From: Cerrena zonata
Lineage: Eukaryota; Basidiomycota; Agaricomycetes; Polyporales; Cerrenaceae
Direction: 5' to 3'
Assembly: GCA_038087015.1 (NCBI GenBank)
Contig: JASBNA010000028.1
Span: forward strand, 124,001 to 188,000
Length of the DNA: 64,000 nt
The first letter of the stretch is position 1; each line of letters starts with the position of its first letter. Below, piece by piece: positions 61,032-64,000 of this stretch. The notes under the pieces are model-generated. The model did no database searches and had not been told where the DNA came from. It saw only the letters and a program-made list of their open reading frames with translations. Both the position numbers and the translations under genes were made by a program.

Positions 61032-61037
61032 CACGTG
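61032..61037. promoter_or_regulatory. CACGTG box upstream of RPB5
   Basis: GTCACGTGAC, a perfect 10-base palindrome, lies about 215 bases upstream of the RPB5 start. It is a consensus Cbf1-type E-box, like those in the RPP2B/RPS15 and RPL19 promoters here. Confidence 0.55.
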
Positions 61038-61084
61038 ACACTTACATTAAATACTTATACCATTTATATACATTTAAAATCATT

Positions 61085-64000
61085 TTAATCAAACTTTCTT
61101 CTGAACTTAAGCTCAATGTCAGAGCTGCTCTTCCATATTTTGGTTTTGATGGTTTGTAGAGTCATGTTGTTGGGCAATTCTTCGCCTTTACATTCTAAAA
61201 CCAACCACTCGGTAGGATTTTTATGATCCTTCATTTCAGAGGTTCTTGTATCGAATTTTTCAGTCAAGTAAGTAAGGATTTTACTAACTCTAAGCATGTT
61301 ATGGGAAGTGAGCTTGATTGAGCTTTCTAAGACAGGGAGTTTCTTTATTTTGCGCTGAGTTTTACCACCAATCTTTTTATTAGGGGGTAATTGTGCATAG
61401 TCAATTTCGTATAATTGAAATGCAATTTTAGGACACTCTTTAGAAGGGAAAAGATCATATAATATAGGTTGACCAATCCACTTGGGTAAGTGGTTACGTA
61501 AGTCGTGAATCAATGTTTTGGTAGAAGGGATTTGGCGAATTATAGTTGAGTTTTGTTAAATCTTCATAGTGGAAACTGCAAACATCCCGATAGTTACCTA
61601 ACTCTGAGGAGTTTTCAAAGATAATGATAAGCAAGTTGGAAGGTAAAAGGTCTTGTGGAATTAATGGTTTATAAGGTTCGAATTCCTCATCATTGTATGA
61701 ATCATTCAAGCTTGGGTCATTGGAGTAAATCTTGAATAGAGAGTCAACCACTTTTTTGTCAGAAGCACCGTACTTTTCCATGTATCTTCTTTTATTGAAC
61801 TGTAACAATTTGAGAATCGAGTCGTCATTGGCGCGTCCCAGAATCTCTTGGTATGTAGTTTTCTGATGTGGAGTTTGATCTGGTTGCAGAATTTCACTCA
61901 TATCTAAATTGAAGCTAGCAGGCATGTCTGAACTGATTGCAGAAATGGCAGGGCTTGCTGTTTGTGATTGAGTTTGTTGCGGCTGCAGTTGCAGCTGCAG
62001 TTGTTGTTGTTGTTGAAGACTGATATTGTTTTTCGACGATTTTCTACTAAACATTCTTATTCTCTTCAATGACACCCCTGAAGATTCGTCGTTGTTTGAT
62101 GCTATGGAATTTGCTTCTGAGCCTGCTTGGTCGTTCCCGTTATTGAAACCACCAAGTTGCAACCCTTTGGATTTTGGCCTTGAGTTTCTCAATTCTTCTC
62201 TCAAGTGTTTATCGAATTCCCATTCGTATAATGCATACAGATGGAGTAACGAATTTAATAATATTCTTGAAGCATAGAAACGATCGTCGGGAGTGACCTT
62301 AACTTTTTGATTCTTTTTATTTGCGATATTATCAGGATGATTGAAATCAAGGAAAGGGTACTGTGAAATTAATTCGTCATAATAAATTTCAAGATTATTG
62401 AAGGAAGTTTCTTTTAATGTTACAAACAATTTCCCTGACTTGATTTCAACTTCACACCAATTGTTTAAAGTATCGGTGGTTTGATACTCTTGAAAAATGA
62501 TCTCCATTTCTTTAAATTTTTTCTCTAATAAATCCTTTGACATCGGCTTATTATTAATTGATGTGTTAAAAGTTTTTATTTCTTTGCAAATGAATATATC
62601 CCATATTTTAATATCCCCATTCAAATATAAAACCAACATCCATCTTTTATTATTGAACATTTTTTTCGAAATGATACTTTTTGGAGTTAATTCGAATTGA
62701 TCAATAGGCGTCTTATTGAATGGGATTATCTCAACTTGTTGAGTTGGAATTGGATTCAATAAAATTTCAATTGGAGTTTCATCAATTCTTGGATTTTGAT
62801 TCGCCTTTTGACATAATTCTTTTTTGAATGTATTTACAAACTCCATTGAAGGTCCACCTCCGTTGATATTCAAAAACATTGAGTTATATTCATTATGATC
62901 ATTGGCAGAACTTTCCAAGTCTTTATCAACTTCACCGTGAGAGAATACAGTAGCACCACCTGCGCCACCAGATAACGACGATTGAATATCGAAATTATTA
63001 GTATCCATTGATAAATGACTTACAATATCATAAAAATCGGAATTCAAATCATTTGTATCGGAGACAGCTGCAGTGGTACCATCGATCAATCCAGTTGCCA
63101 CAAATTCATCATTATCATGATGATTAATGGAATAATCTAAATATGATCTCAAATATTGATAACGGGAAAGCTGATCAGTGTTTGGGACATGATAACGATT
63201 CAAGGAAGAATAAGTCAGGGCAAACAAAGAAGTCTCCTTAACTTTATCTTGATATTGAGATTCGATACATAAGGATAATATTGGATAATCATTTTTAGCA
63301 ATCAAAGTAGAAATACCTAATTTTTCATCAACTGCAGAAGTATCGGTCAGATTGAAAAAATCATTATTTGAAAATAAGTCATTATTAACATTTGTAGAAA
63401 GGTAAGATAAATCAGTTTTAACTATATTTCCTGATTTGTCACCAGAATAAAAAACTTTGAAGTCTTCAGTAGAAGTAAGACTCCAAACCGCAGAATCATG
63501 TACTTCGAAATTTTTATAAACTTTAAAATTACGTAAATCCCATAATTTCAAAGTAGTATCTGAGGATCCGCTTAGGATGAAATTATCATTCATAAGCAAA
63601 CAACGAACGTTATCTTGGTGACCTATAAGTTTACGGATAAGATGACTGTTACTAGATTGACTAGCACGTTTATCATATAGGTTGATAGTATTATTTGGAC
63701 CACCAGTACCAATCAAGTTGGAATTATTATTTGAAAGAGAGTAAACTGAAGAAGGGAGTGAGGTATTACTAGCAACGTTTTGAAATTCATCGATTGGCTT
63801 TAAAAGATTAAGATCCCAAATCACAATTCGCCCATCTAAACCACCACTGACAATTTGGTTATCTTGTTCTATATAGGAAAGTTTTTTAACGTAATCAGTA
63901 TGGACATTGGGGAACCGGTGAATCACCCCATTATTTTGGTCAGAATTCAAACTAGTCATACTATTTTCTAAACTAGAAGGAGAAGAAGTTAAATCAATTA
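61085..64000 (-). CDS. DUF1: Duf1/WDR48-like WD40 protein (5' end outside window), split by an apparent +1 frameshift
   Basis: The zero frame runs from the right edge of the window, where it is still open upstream of the ATG at 63959, to TAA at 61496-61494. WD repeats include IVSGGLDGRIVIWDLN and NFILSGSSDTTLKLWDL; the alignment to WDR48 starts at an internal repeat, so the N-terminus lies beyond the window. A poly-Gln stretch follows later. The C-terminal DUF3337-type domain is in the +1 frame (LRNHLPKWIGQPILYDLFP; KIKKLPVLES; TIKTKIWKSSSDIELKFRRK) and ends at 61085. WDR48/UAF1 proteins activate deubiquitinases; S. cerevisiae Duf1 binds Ubp9 and Ubp13. The +1 frame is open for about 20 codons before the stop, so the exact site is less constrained here. 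Confidence 0.85.

Noticed and set aside
1..64000. tRNA genes, rRNA, snRNAs, transposons, LTRs, CRISPR
   Set aside because: I looked for B-box-like GGTTCGAATCC sequences, long terminal repeats, reverse transcriptase or integrase motifs and regularly spaced repeats and saw none; small snoRNAs could have been missed.

Overview
The window is yeast nuclear DNA (Saccharomycotina). Genes are short and mostly intronless. The few introns sit at the extreme 5' end of ribosomal-protein genes and in YRA1, with GTATGT donors and TACTAAC-like branch points. Intergenic DNA is AT-rich and full of short tandem repeats. Repeat copies inside the NUP42 gene carry CTG where sister copies carry TCT or TCG, which suggests that CUG is read as serine, placing the organism in the CUG-Ser1 clade (Candida/Debaryomyces relatives). 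The species cannot be named from the sequence alone. I see no tRNA, rRNA, transposon or CRISPR array.

Layout: an unidentified gene end (2-214); NUP42, ARV1 and CSC1 (1.3-6.4 kb); a Myb/SANT-like protein (6.6-7.8 kb); NKP1, RPP2B and RPS15 (9.0-11.2 kb); ORT1 and AIM6 (11.5-13.5 kb); a large Zn2Cys6 regulator (14.2-17.2 kb); a peroxisomal carrier, a COI1-like protein, AFI1 and YRA1 (17.6-23.5 kb); a repeat field, an STP-type zinc-finger gene and a second repeat field (23.5-28.5 kb); RAX1, RPL19, a YBL028C-like gene and ADE2 (28.5-33.6 kb); TEC1 with a long gene-poor upstream region (34.9-39.5 kb); NTO1 (40.2-42.5 kb); an AMPK beta subunit, RVS161 and a ubiquitin protease with a CaaX end (43.8-49.9 kb); PRP17, BCP1, TIF32, RBK1 and ELO2 (50.1-58.1 kb); and SPP381, RIB7, RPB5 and DUF1, which runs off the right edge (58.6-64.0 kb).

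Many neighbours are also neighbours in Saccharomyces cerevisiae: CSC1-ARV1, YRA1-RPP2B-NKP1, ADE2-AFI1-ORT1, RPL19B-YBL028C, RBK1-ELO2, CDC40-BCP1 and SPP381-RIB7-RPB5. This supports several identifications that are weak by sequence alone.

The most striking observation is that six recognisable genes (AIM6, AFI1, BCP1, SPP381, RIB7, DUF1), and perhaps TEC1, are each broken into two reading frames, and in every case the second half lies in the +1 frame. In most of them the zero-frame stop codon lies within a few codons of where the frame must change. Either this assembly carries single-base insertions, or these genes use +1 ribosomal frameshifting at or near stop codons, as antizyme genes and Euplotes do. 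Sequence alone cannot decide between these.
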